Source: Megascapheus bottae
Lineage: Eukaryota > Chordata > Mammalia > Rodentia > Geomyidae
DNA length: 64,000 nt
Direction: 5' to 3'
NCBI GenBank assembly: GCA_024803745.1
Contig: JANJXV010000030.1
Coordinates: 1,259,001-1,323,000 of the forward strand
The position numbers and the translations under genes are program-made. Positions 11,481 to 23,065 of this stretch are shown in pieces (the first letter of the stretch is position 1; each line of letters opens with the position of its first letter). The notes under the pieces were generated by a model that had not been told where the DNA came from, searched no databases, and saw nothing but the letters and a program-made list of their open reading frames with translations.

Positions 11481-12184
11481 ACTGGGACCGGGTAGGCCAT
11501 ATATAAAGCTCATTATTTGGATCCCTACGGACATCTGGTATTGACGATTTCAAGTGTTCTTTTTTTTTTTTTCCTGATCTTATGCCCATGAAATGGATGG
11601 TGAGTTTTGTGGCTTTAACAAGCCATTTCCTGCTTTCTGGAGAGGGTGGGCACATTATTGTGAGTTGTTGGCCCCTGCGATGTGCTCTTTGGTGAGCGGC
11701 TGCTTTTGGACTGTGCTGTCCTGTGGGGATGGGCTTGTGTGGCCTGGACATGTGGCCTGGACCCGTGGTATGGGAGGCAGTAGAGCCATTAGAAGTCATT
11801 TTTCCATCCCTAGAACAAACACCAGAGAAAAGCCAACGTGATGGATTGGTTTGGAGGTCTGGGGTCATGGTAGATTGGCCCCGTGGCTCTGGGGCCTGGG
11901 TGATATGGCTGATTGTGGTGAAGACACAGGGTGGAGGAGATCTGTAACCTCATGGCCAAGCAAGAAGGAGAGGAGGAGACTGGAGGGTCCCTTCAAGCAC
12001 ACTCCAGAGCATGGAAGGCCTCCTGTAGACCCTGCCTCTTAAAGGATCCATCACCTCTGAGCAGTAGTGCCACACTGGGCCTGAGCCTTTATCCCCTGAG
12101 ACTACAGTGGAGGCTTTCCCATTCCCTTTCGTCTCACAGTTTTCAGAACATAACGCTCAGACTTCACTTGTTGAATACACCATT
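11481..12184. other. No gene seen
   Basis: No exon or repeat family was recognised. A T run lies near 11560-11572. Confidence 0.5.
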
Positions 12185-12330
12185 TCCTTAGGCCATTGTA
12201 AATAGAATTGGTTTTATTTCTTTCACTTCCCATTTGGACCGTCCATTGCTAACCTATAGAAATGCAAGTCATTTTGCATGTAGATACTGTATTTCACAGA
12301 CTCGCTGGACTTGTTCTTGAATTCTAAGGT
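12185..12330 (-). repeat. Decayed L1 ORF2 fragment
   Basis: CCATTGTAAATAGAATTGG, TTTTATTTCTTTCACTTCCC and ACCTATAGAAATGCAAGTC match the antisense L1 reverse-transcriptase region, a familiar text in mammalian genomes. Substitutions rule out coding capacity. Confidence 0.7.
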
Positions 12331-13097
12331 GCAGGCACCTTCCTCAAAGGTGGCCTGTGTGGTGAGCGTATTACAAGATTCAGAAGCGAAGAACAGAACA
12401 TTCTGTTTTGTTTTTCAATAACTTTACAAAAAAGCAGCAAAGACTAGAGCCCAGAGGACGCAAGGTACCTGCCCATCACCAAGCCTAAAGAACAGCGCTG
12501 AGGGAAGAAGAGCCCGCAGCGTGCTGGGCCCACAGCTCTGGAAGGTTATTAAGTAATCACAGCACTCCCAATGAGAGAAGAGATGTGTTACTTGCCCAAG
12601 AAAAGCAGTTATTTATTTTTTGAACAGAAATTGGCTTCTGGTTTGACATTTATGTGTTTCGGTCTAAGAAGACTTGAGAATAGAAAATTGACATTCTCCG
12701 TTTCATTGTTGTTGTCTTTAGAATGAAGTTTCTACATCATGATATGTGAAACCATATGAATGCTGGGAAAAAAAATAGGTCCATCATCCTCTGATGGACC
12801 ACACCTAGCAGCAGTCTGATACCACCTTTTGCAGTGAGCTCTGGCTTGGGTATGCCTGAACAGCAGTCGCCTTCTCCTCCCTCCCTCCCTCCCTCCCTCC
12901 CTCCTTTCCTTCCTCCTTCCTTCTTTCTCACTGTCTCTTGAGCCACACCGTCCGTCGCTCATTTTCCAGATGGGAGCTCACATTTTTGTCCCCGAGGCTG
13001 GCTGGACTCGTAGGGCAATCTTTCCACCTGGCCTCCCAGGTCAGCCGGGATTGCAGAATGGTCGCATTGGGTTGGGGCATGCGGGATTCTCCGGCGG
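12331..13097. repeat. Non-coding with CCCT/CCTT low-complexity tract
   Basis: A tetranucleotide tract of CCCT then CCTT runs at about 12871-12928. The remainder is unassigned, with a possible very old MIR-like piece near 12560-12600. Confidence 0.6.
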
Positions 13098-13161
13098 CCT
13101 GTCCTGTCAACTGCCTGTCCCGTCAACTGCCTGTCCCGTCAACTGCCTGTCCCGTCAACTG
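13098..13161. repeat. 16-bp tandem repeat, 4 copies
   Basis: CCTGTCCCGTCAACTG repeats at 13098, 13114, 13130 and 13146. The first copy has T for C at one site. Confidence 0.92.
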
Positions 13162-13921
13162 CTCCTCTGCATATTGTCCAAAGCCACAAACCGAGAACGC
13201 TTTCCTCAGGGCCTTGGCAACACCCGTTGCCGGTGTCACATGACTGCTGGTGCCTTTCCAGTTGTTTCTCCTGCAAGCCGGGACCAGCTTTGGACTTCTT
13301 CCTAGAAGTTCCTCCTCCACAACCCACTTCGTTCCCAGCCCAAGTCTGGGTCACCTGAGTTGCCCCTGCTCTGAACTTCCTGCTGGGTTGAAGGCTGTGG
13401 GAGGAGAGGCAAGGCGTTCTGGAACAAACAGCATTTGAAGGGGTGAGCGGTGCCTTTGCACAGCGTGCCGCCCGCTGTGGGTCAGAGGCCACGAGGGGGG
13501 CTGGGGAAGAGAAAGCATGTGTGGGCAGGGAGCAGGCCGGCTTTTCACGGGCGGGCTTTGTGCCTGTGAGTGGGGGGTGGACCAGGGACCCCAGGCAATT
13601 GTGTGCAGCCTGCCAAGTAATTATGAGCCACACGGTCTAAAGTACAGTCCATGCCCCCCAAGTACAGGCTGCACAGTGAAACATATGCTTCCCACGCAGA
13701 GAAAGGCGAAGTCGAGCAGCCTGATGTGTTTGGAAGCACGGCTCGGATGCCCGTTAAAGGACCCGAGCAGGCACCACGGCTCTCGCCTGCAGCCCAGCTG
13801 CTCTGAGGGAGGAGATGGGAAGACTGTGGCTCCAGGCCGCAGAGCCTCCTCTCCATTAATCCGTGGGCTCAGAGGCCCAGCCTGGGAGAAGAAAAGTCAG
13901 AAGGGAAAATAAAAGTGAGAA
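13162..13921. other. No gene seen; unique sequence
   Basis: Nothing recognised. Confidence 0.5.
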
Positions 13922-14003
13922 GGGCCAGAGCTGCCTGTCTAGCAAGCAGGAGGTTCCCAGTTCAAACCCTAGCACCCTCCTGCCCTCTCCCAAAAAGAAA
14001 CGA
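13922..14003 (+). repeat. ID-like SINE fragment
   Basis: TGTCTAGCAAGCAGGAGG then CCCAGTTCAAACCCTAGCAC and an A-rich end fit the 3' part of an ID-type element, including a B-box-like GTTCAAACCC. Confidence 0.6.
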
Positions 14004-17000
14004 AATGACTCTAAGAAACGGATGGGAAGGTGACAGAGACCATGCCGTGTGTTTGTGCCCATAAAATGAGCAAAGAAGACCTCAGCTTGCAAGCCCGCTC
14101 TGGCGTGCTAGCTCTAGGCACTGGGATGTGGAATGGCTCGTCACGTTCGTGGAATATCAGGAAATTAGGTGGGGATGTGTTTCCGAAGCACAGCCCTGGA
14201 GAGGCCGGACCCACTCCACCCACGGGGCTGCCTTCAGTTTGGAGAAACTCCCAGCTGGTTTGCCAGTGTGGGGGGAGGGGGTCTTAGCTCTGTGAAGGGC
14301 GGGGATGGAAGCTGGCACCCAGGCGAGTGTGCAGAACAAGGTCTCACAGCTGTGAGTGGATCTGCCCAGACATGGCCCACGCTCAGGCCCCCAGACATGG
14401 CTCTTGTTCTCCACATCCTAGTCTAATCTCTGCATGGTCAGAGTTGAAGATTGAAATTCCCAATCACCTGTGCAGAGTCCTCTCTTTCCCCCTGGTTTCG
14501 ATTGTCACCACACAAGGTTGCTTTGACTTACCTTTGAGACATATAACAGTCAATTATAAGGGGTGATTCTTACCCGAGCCTTCCTATATCTAGACCCCAG
14601 CATGCCCGTGCTCCCTTCACAGAGGTGCCTCTCCTTCACGGACATGCAATCCCATGAGAGGACTTCCCCCCGCCCCCAGGCAGCCTGAGAGCTCAGCCGT
14701 GGTTACTAATAAACAGCAGGCCCGTCTGGGTAGTGCCATGTACTGGAGGAGGTTGCTCGGGGTTTGGATGCGCCCTCAGCCCGGGTGGTTGCCAGCTGCT
14801 CTCCGTGGCCTTCTGGTGCTGTCCAACTCTAAGCTCCACCCGTGAGAGCAGGAGGTCTCTGGACCGCTTCGAGGGGATCTGTCCCTCCAGCACCCCGGCA
14901 CCGTGGAATGAGGGGACAGACGCCGCTCCCCAGTACCAAGTCCTGTCAGCGGTGGCACGCGGGCGTGGACGTGTCGTAGTGAGCAGGGGGGACAGCCCGT
15001 GCAGAGCACTCCTCGGTTTTCCAGGACCTGGCCTCACGCATGCACACTTTCTGGAAAGTTCTCTTTGGGGGACAGAGTCTTAGAGTTTCCAGCTGGGTGG
15101 GAGCTCACCAGTGTCTGGGGGGTCACAGTTTCTGAGTCTGGTTTCTCGGGCTCTTCTGTGAGCTCCGCGTGAAGCCATGCATGTGTCTGTCCTAGCGAGC
15201 AGGGCAAGACCCGCCTCAGGATTGCCCGGGATGTGGAGGACACTGGCTTTCGCCGCACAGCCTTCTTCCCAAGGTCTTCTTCTCCTTTACAGAACGTGGG
15301 TTTCAGAGCTCGGGGTCTGGTGAGACTCCACTGGTCTTTCCTGCTTTTGGACAGTGCTCCCACCTTTTTCTTTCCGGTCCCTTTTGATGATAATGCATCT
15401 GTGCTCGGCGAGCCTCCCGTCCCTGGAAAACCTCCTTGCACGTTGCAGATGGAGCAGCTCCTCTGTGTTGTGCCACTGCCCTGCGCACATGGTGACAAGT
15501 TGATTGGAATAGGCTGGGACAAGCGAGAAGCCCTGGAGTCCCCGGCGGGGGCGTCTGCAGCTGTGGAGAGTTTTTGCCAGCTGCAGATGTGCTGGCCGAA
15601 GGCTCCTCAGGACTCCTTGCAGGCGTCCAGGCAGAGGCCACCCACGCAGCCAGCAGAGCTCCTGGCACCACGTCCCGCGGTGACGCTCAGGTGGCTCTGC
15701 AGATCCCGAGGCTGCCCTCCTGGAAGGGCCGGCCTGCCTTTGCCTCTGGGCCACTCCCCAGAATTCGGTTCTGGTCCACCTGGATCAGAAGACAGAGGAG
15801 ACGAGCCTGTGTGGGGGCTCCCGGCGGCCTCCATCGCTGGGGGAGCCAGCGGGATGACAGGTGGCTCTCAGTCCAGCTGGAACGGGAGGGAATCGCTCTG
15901 CCCGCTAAGTCCTCTAACCGCAATGTCCTCTTACCGAGCTGTTTGAAGCTGGGCGTCCGATAGCCGGAGAAGTCTGTGCGTCTCAGGAGAGGCTTGCTGC
16001 TCTCATGAGGCCATCCCCAGTTCTGGGTCATGGTCTCCGGGAGTCTTTTCAGTGAGTGGTTTCCATGGGAGCAGCAGGTGATGGACAGTTTGCGTCCTAG
16101 CTGGTGCTAACCAGCCCTTAGCTGTGGTGAGCGGAGCCGACCCGCCCGGGTCTCAGGCTTGATTCTCAAACGCCTCTGAATTTCCTGCTAGCACCGAGCA
16201 GGGAGTGATGAAACTCGACTGAGGAGGCTCAGAGGACTCTGAGAACACCCGTGGAAGTGGAGCTTCAGCCCCCGAGGGCAGGAATGGCCACCGTGCCTGG
16301 GAACAGCCGGAGTGTCTGGTGGTGTCCCCCACCACCCGTGTGGACCCATCTACACACGTGTACCTACCATGAAAGACAGGGAAGAAGGTCATTCGGACAG
16401 CTAGTCTCCGAGCTACGGATCTGTCCTCTACTTCTGTTCCTCCCGAGCCTCAGGTTTCACGCCTGCCTTCAGCGGGTGGGGCGACGCTGCGTCTCACCCA
16501 GGCGCAAACCCTGATTCCCCAGAAGTCTGAATGTTCCATGTCCCCCACTTTAGGCTGCCCTCTCTCCCCACTACATTCTCCCATCATCCGTATCTAGACG
16601 TGGCTCTGGAGAAGGAAGCCAGAGGGAAGCCAGGGGCACGTCTAGAGTGCCAGACCACAGGAAGCCACAGTCATCACTGGCCTGCCCTGGAGCCAGGGCA
16701 GGGCCTGTGGGACGTGGCTGGTTTGGGGGTTTTCCAGGCGAGGGTGTGGGGAGGGGTCGGGGGCCCGGGGCTGTGCTGAGAGCCACCGGCTTCTTGGGAT
16801 TGGGGAACTTTTGATTTCGAAATACTTGCGTGTGTGTGGGACATGTTGGGGTGGCTCCGAGTTACACCACGCGGGTCACTCGAGTGTCATCTGTAGCTTC
16901 CACACCGACAGACCCCAGATTTCAGAGGATGTTCTCAGAGTCTGGGGTTTGACTGCCCCTGGCTGCACCCCCAGGCCCCACACTCTGTCTGTCGGAGAAT

Positions 17001-17780
17001 TTGGGTTTTCAAGTTTTGGATCGCAGGTGCTGGCATGCATATGTTTGCATTGCCTGAGAATGAAGAAAATCCACCCCTAGCATTGCAGACCTAGCAAGCC
17101 TTTGGCTTCTCCTCTAGCCTCTGTACCCGTCCTGCACCGTGTTCTGTGACTTTCCACCCCGGGTGTCCTCAGGTCCTCTGAGGAAACCCGTGGCAAGATG
17201 TCCATATCTCTTTTTAACAACACTCTCACCGGGCCTCCCAAGCCAGCGGCCGCATGTCTCCCCCACTTTCCTGGAGGGCAGACCCATTGTGATTCTTCAC
17301 TTGGCAGCTGATGCAGACAGAAAGCTGCAGCTTCCTGGGCTGGCCTGCGTTTCCCAGGCCGGCCTTCCCGTGGAGGTCCCACAGCCGTGCTCCATGCCTC
17401 TCGTACTGATTGATTGTTACTGAGGTAGTTGTTTATTGCCCAGATGTGGCTCTGGGTCTGTTCTGATACTGTTTCATCTCTCCACAACAGACCATGAGTG
17501 TCTTTATGGGCATTCGGGGAGCCACGAAGTGCTCTGTGTGGCTGGAATGGAGAGCCCAGGAGTTAGTGGTGGGAGCCAGACTAGAGACTGGTGAGACCCC
17601 GGTCCGGAATCTCAAGTAGACATGGGGGAAGCCTGTGTGGTCTGGGGTCGATGGTTTTAAGGGTTGCGCCTGGATGGGGGTGGGGAGACCAACCACTGAG
17701 CTGTTTCGGTGACCTCACCCTGCAGCCATGGAGAAGGTGTCTTCACTTCCCAACCCCTTGGGCATGCACACATGCGCGTG

Positions 17781-17784
<4 letters not shown>
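14004..17784. other. No gene seen; GC-rich unique sequence
   Basis: This 3.8-kb stretch shows no exon, RNA gene or recognisable repeat by eye. Long overlapping open frames on both strands (up to 237 codons at 15233-15946) lack domain, signal or membrane features and are explained by low stop-codon density in GC-rich DNA. Confidence 0.5.

Positions 17785-17841
<57 letters not shown>
17785..17841. repeat. (CA)n microsatellite
   Basis: An uninterrupted CA run of about 28 units, preceded by degenerate CATGCGCGTGCACG. Confidence 0.98.
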
Positions 17842-17843
<2 letters not shown>

Positions 17844-20462
17844 TGAGGCAACACGGGGCAGAGCCCTGCCTGCTCCCAGAGGACGGGGGATTCCCTGGCA
17901 GGCACAAGGAGCTGGGACTCTCGAAGCAGAGGCACACTGCACCTGCCCTGGAAGTGAGTTACTGTACAGATGTGGTTCCATCAACAGCCAGCGGTTTAAC
18001 TAGTAGTTTCTGCATACAGTGCACAGACCACTTCATAGAACCCACGACGGTACATGGCTTTAAAATCAGTGTATTCCTAAGGGTTCCATGTTAATAACCT
18101 TAGCTCTTGAGCAGGTAAATTAAGTTAGGGCTTGTGGTATTTATGATGCAGAATCCCTAAAAGAACAGTGGAAGAAAAAAAAAAGGAAGATAAGAAAATG
18201 CCATCGTCATCACTCTCCTAGCCTTGTTTTCCTTGGTTTGGGGTCAAGATTCTCGGGGAAATCTTTTCGCGGATGCTTGCATCCATTCTGCAACACTTTC
18301 AAGGCCGTCCTTCTCTCCTGCGAATCTCAGCCTGCGGGGCTGCTGGGAATATCAGCTGCACCACAGCAATCTTGAGAAAAGTGCTCTTCCCGTAGTGAAC
18401 CTGCCACCAAAAGTGCACGCCTTGAACACCTGTCACCAAAAACACTTGGAGAGAATTTTCCCCGTGAATCGGGGGAGATGTCAGTCCCTTCTTCTATGTG
18501 TCTTCCAAGGACACATGCAGAGCCAGCCCTAGATCTGTTCTTATAACGGATCTAAAAATCCCTGGAAAGCTTAGCAGGCAAACTTAGGAATAAATAAAAG
18601 TGTGGGTCCACACATGCCCATGGGAACTCTGTGGGGGAGATGAAAGGAAGAGAGGGAAGATGGATCCTCTTGCCTCTAAACCAAAGCCCTTGAACTCGGT
18701 CCTGGCCTCTCCACAGAGCCGAACATGGAAGCCTCGGGCCGGGACTGCGGTGCCGCCCTCTTCCCATGGAGCTCCTGACCCTGTCCAGCAGAGCCTGCAC
18801 GGGAATGGGGCAGGCTCCACCCGGGCCTCTCGGTCCTTGTGCTTTCAGTGCAGGCGCTCAGAGTTTTCCAGGGCTGCTCGTGGGTGGTTCACCTCCTCAT
18901 CCGCCTCCATTGACATCATTTTGCATCTCACGAGCCACTCCTCAGTCTCAGAACACAAGTCCTGCCCATGGAATGTCCCTCCTCCATGCTTTCCACAGCA
19001 GGTCAGAGGGTCAGTTTTCACGGCCACTGTAACTCATCAAGCCTCTGGGTCTGCCTGCCTTCCGGCGCCATCATTCCTGGGATCTGGCCCTCCCTCGGTG
19101 ACTGGCTTATTCAATGAGCTCTCACTGTTGAATGAGTGTGTAAAAGAAACGTGGCCCCAGATCCTGGCCCAGACATTAGGGGAAAGTGGAATAATGAAGA
19201 GAGAGTTATGGTCCCCCACCTCGCAGACGGCATCGCCGTGGCAGTGTTCTGGCTGGTGTGTCTCCAGTACACTGCAGACCAAAGGTCGCATGCGTTGTCA
19301 AGAGGCACAGCCCATTCTTAATTCTAGTAGCTCTGGGTGGATATGGGCTCTGTGAAGGTTCAGGGGAAAGCATAGGCTTTGAATGGTTCTTGAGGCCTCC
19401 ATAAATGCTGGTGCTTTCCATAGGAGGCTTTTTTCTTTGCTTCTTCTGGTATCTGAGATTTCTTGGACATGGTAGCTGAGGTGGCCGGCCCTGGTCAGAA
19501 CCCTGCCCTCTGCCCCCCCCCCCCCGCCAGGCCCACACCCAAGCATCAGCTCCGGGGCTGGCGCTTCTCTAAGCACCCTCCCACATGCGGAGGCCAGACA
19601 GGCCTGTGCCCCTCCTTATCACTAACCCGGACGCCGAGCTAGCAGGAGAGAAGGAACCGACAGAGGGGGGATCCTCTGGAGTGGACAGTACCCCTGTCTC
19701 AGCCGCCCTGGGCCACGTCTGATGTCCTGCAAAGTTGTGCGAGCCCGTTGGGGGAGAGCGCATGACACCTGCATGTAGGAACAAACTTGCTGCAAGTGGA
19801 TGTTGGTGGGAGAGGCAAAAATGACCACAAGCATGGTAGGCAAAATCTGGAGCCCTGCCTCTGGTATCCTGTGGGGCAGAGCACAGCGACGTGGGGCCAG
19901 TGTCATCCTGGGAAGGTAATAAATAAAGGCTGCGCTTTGTCGGACCACCCTTGACCCCAGCCTCTGCTAATGTGGTTCCTGGGGTTGCCTTGGCAACTCC
20001 AGCCCGTTGTTCCTATGAGAAATCCGGGCATCTGCTCTAACCACAGGCGCAGCTGTCCCCCAGGCCATGCTTGGAGGCCAGGCCCGGCGGGTGGGTAATG
20101 GCCAGGAGCCCAGTCCTCAGGGCTGGAAGCCAGCAAGGACACTCAACCCCCCCCCCCACCCCGCTGCCAAACACCAGGCTCAGCAGCGTCAAGATGCAGG
20201 CGTGCTCTGCCACAGAGGCCACGGCCACAGGCCGATCCACACTTCAGGTTTCATGTGAGTGGCTCGGGTCTGTGAGCCGGGTCCTCTGCTCACCCTTCCC
20301 AGCCCGCTCTTGGGGGGTTTGTTTCTCTTTCTACAAAAACCAGCCCCTCCCGCTCAGCTCCATAGAACACTTGCACTGTGTTGGTGGGGGGACGGGTGGG
20401 CAGTGGGGAGCTCCCCAATTCTAACACCCAGATAAAGCTGACTGGGACCTTCCCATTAATAG
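17842..20462. other. No gene seen; C-homopolymers
   Basis: Nothing was recognised other than C runs near 19507-19520 and 20148-20158. A 251-codon frame at 18600-19355 has no protein-like features. Confidence 0.5.
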
Positions 20463-20464
20463 TT

Positions 20465-20728
20465 GTAATTCTATCTATTTTATTTTAATTTTTTGGTTGA
20501 TTGGTTGGTCATGGAGCTTGAACTCAGTGCCTGGGTGCTGTCCCTGAGCTCTTCAGCTCAAGGCTACCTCCCTACCCCCTGAGCCACAGCCCCATTTCCA
20601 GTTTTCTGGTGGCTATTTGGAGATAAGAGGATCACAGCCTTTCCATGCCCGGGCTGGCTTTGAGCCTCAATCCTCAAATCTCAGCCTCCTGAGTAGCTGG
20701 GATTACAAGTGTGAGGCACCAGACCCCA
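20465..20728 (-). repeat. Composite ID-like/B1-like SINE
   Basis: GAGCTTGAACTCAGTGCCTG, CTGAGCCACAGCCCC and TTCCAGTTTTCTGGTGG are followed by CTCAGCCTCCTGAGTAGCTG and GGATTACAAG. This is antisense of the two-part element seen at 1535-1770. Confidence 0.85.
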
Positions 20729-21464
20729 CTGGTTGGAAGGATAGGAGGGATCTTACGTTTATAACGGTGGGACATTTAATAGACATCCAGTCATGTAGAC
20801 AGGGCTTCTCTCCTGAGCTGTGCTGCTGAGAACTGAGGACGTAAGTGAGTTGTAGTCGGAGGAGAGGAATGAGTGTTGGCTGGTTTGGGGGGTAACTGGA
20901 ACTGGGATTTGAGCTTGGACCTGCGCACACAGAAGGAACCCTCAGAGCCATGCTCGGTGAGCTCTGAGCGCCCTCTGTCGGCTGCAGAGGCAGCAGGGCC
21001 CAGACGGGCAATGATAAGATGGGGTTTAGGGTGTCATAAGACATTTAGAGGGGCTGGCCCTGTCCCCCTTGTCTCTGGGGCCACCACGAGATCTTGGGGA
21101 AACCTGCCAGCCCCCCCTCAGGCCTCAGCCCTCCCCCTGCACCCTCCCCCCACCTCCCCTCCCCGTGTCCTGGTTCAGCTCTGCAGGAAGTATGCTTAGT
21201 GTGCTTAGACTGGAGCCACTCTGTCCATAGTTACGTTACGGATGCTCTCCCAGAAAAGCCACATCACCGCTCACCCTCTGCCCACCCCTGTCAGAGCTCC
21301 TCCTCCACCCCAGGTCCTGAAGGAGCCCCGGGTCCCACACCACTGCCCTCTGTCCTCTGCCCAAGGTCCCAAAGGGACCCCAGGCCTCACACCGCTGCCC
21401 TCTGTCCTCTGCCCCAGGTTCTGAAGGAACCCCAAGCCCCACAGCGCTGCTCTTCTGCTTTGTA
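20729..21464. repeat. Unassigned sequence with about 52-bp tandem repeat
   Basis: From about 21311 to 21450, a unit beginning CAGGTCCTGAAGG and containing CTGCCCTCTGTCCTCTGCC repeats nearly three times (starts about 21311, 21362, 21415) with variants. The preceding part holds no recognised feature. Confidence 0.7.
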
Positions 21465-21607
21465 TTTGGGGGTTTCACTTGGGTGCATCTGTTTTGATCC
21501 TGAAGACAGAGCCAGTCTCAAACCCTGGTCCTCCTGCCTCAGCCTCCCGAGCGCTGGGGTTTTCAGGAGTGCAGGGCGGACAGGCATGCCCCACCATGCC
21601 CAGCTTG
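21465..21607 (-). repeat. B1-like SINE fragment
   Basis: CCTCCTGCCTCAGCCTCCCG, AGCGCTGGGGTTTTCAGG and CATGCCCCACCATGCCCAGC are antisense 7SL/B1-type text. Confidence 0.65.
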
Positions 21608-22424
21608 CCTCTGAGAAGAGTCATTCCTGACATTTCTGGTGGCTGGTTCCAGGAACAGCTGTCTCTGACATGCCTACAGCTTCTCTGGAGGCAAAGAAGG
21701 TCCGTGAGTCTCTGCGGCGGAGCCCCTGCTTCCTCCATGCCACCGCAGATTCATTTTTCACAGCCATCCTCATAAACCCAAGCAAGTCAGGTGGGACTGG
21801 GAGGCAGGTCCGTGACCTGGCTCCCAGGAACGTCTGCCTCTTGCTCACCTTTCCAGAAAGTTTGTTTTCGGCTAGAGGCTCTGCGTGGAACTCACAGCAA
21901 GCCAGCACTTGCAGTCTCCCCGTTGATGAGATTACTTCAAGGAAAGACGCCAAGAAAGAGAGGAAGCGGTCTACGTAAACAGTGTCCGAGGTATAACCAT
22001 GATTAAGGATGTTTAATGGTTTCGTTACCGGCTTCTTCCCGAGCGTCCTGAGTTTGGTTCGGAGCCTGTGTCAGTGTGTGAGTTGCTTCTTGCTGAAGCA
22101 GGAATTCAATACAGGGTCTGTTCCCCTGCCGGGCAGTTGTGGCGGTGAATGTTGGCTCCCAGGGGAGAGGCGAGGCCTGGTTTCCAATTTCATAGCACAG
22201 GGCTCCAGTCCACGGCTGGTGCAGCGACCCTGTGCGGGGTTGGGAGCAATTCACGGCCTCTGAGTCCTGCAGGCCAGCGGGCAGTGTCAGCTCCCCGCGG
22301 GTCCTTGGAGAGGCCGTATGGGGCTGTCTGTTGCAGATGGAAATGTGTGCGATTTTGCGTGGGATTGGAAAGGAGATGAAATCTGAGGAATAGGCACTGG
22401 AACTCCTGGGAAAGGTTTATCATG
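21608..22424. other. No gene seen
   Basis: No recognised repeat or exon. Confidence 0.5.
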
Positions 22425-22627
22425 CTTTGGTTGTTTGTGCCGGTTCTGGGGCTGGAACAAAGGGCCGAAGCAGCTCTGAGCTCTTGGTGCTCAAGGCGAG
22501 GGTTCTCCCATTGAGCCACAGCTCCACTTCTGGCCTTTTGGGAATCGATTGGAGGTAAGCCTACCCTGGACATTCTAGCCTGGGCTGCGTTCAAATTGTG
22601 ATCCTCAGATCTCGGCCTCCTGAACAG
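22425..22627 (-). repeat. Degraded composite SINE
   Basis: CATTGAGCCACAGCTCCACT, TCTGGCC and then CAGATCTCGGCCTCCTGAAC show both halves of the composite family, with many substitutions. Confidence 0.7.
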
Positions 22628-22719
22628 GATTTAAATTTTAAAATTTTTAAATTGCTTATTTGAGGTCTTTCGAGCGTAAGTACAGTGAAGAGACCGCAGC
22701 CACGGCCTCCTGCAGCCTG

Positions 22720-23065
22720 CCACTCCCCCTCCCTCCCCTCCCCCTTCCTCCCCGCCCCTCCCTCCCCTCCCCCTCCCTCCCCTTCCCTTTCCTCCCTCCC
22801 TCCCCCTCCCTCCCCTCCCCCCTCCCCTCCCCTCCCTCCCCCTCCCTTCCCTTCCTTCTCCGCCTCCTTCCCCTCTTCTCCCTCCTCCGCCTCCTCTTTT
22901 TTCTCCTCTTCTTCCTTCTCCTCTTGCTCCTGCTCTTCTGCCTCGCCTCCCTCCCTCCCTTCTTCCTTCCTCTCTTCATTCTCCACCTCTTCTCCTTCCT
23001 CCCTCCTCCTCCTCCTCTTTTCTTTTCCCTCCTCCTCTGCTACCTCTTCTCTCCTTTACTCTGAT
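22720..23065. repeat. Long polypyrimidine low-complexity tract
   Basis: About 340 bases of C/T with only scattered purines, moving from CCCTCC-type to CTT/CCT-type repeats. The complementary strand gives spurious Gly/Glu/Arg-rich open frames. Confidence 0.95.

Noticed and set aside
17591..18094. His/Thr and Cys/Val repeat proteins over CA repeats
   Set aside because: Translations of dinucleotide microsatellites, seen also at 29.6, 40.3 and 62.0 kb.
18600..19355. 251-codon plus-strand frame
   Set aside because: No domain, signal or exon-type features; an ordinary chance frame.
22591..22986. Acidic and Arg-rich frames
   Set aside because: Direct translation of the polypyrimidine tract's complement; low complexity only.
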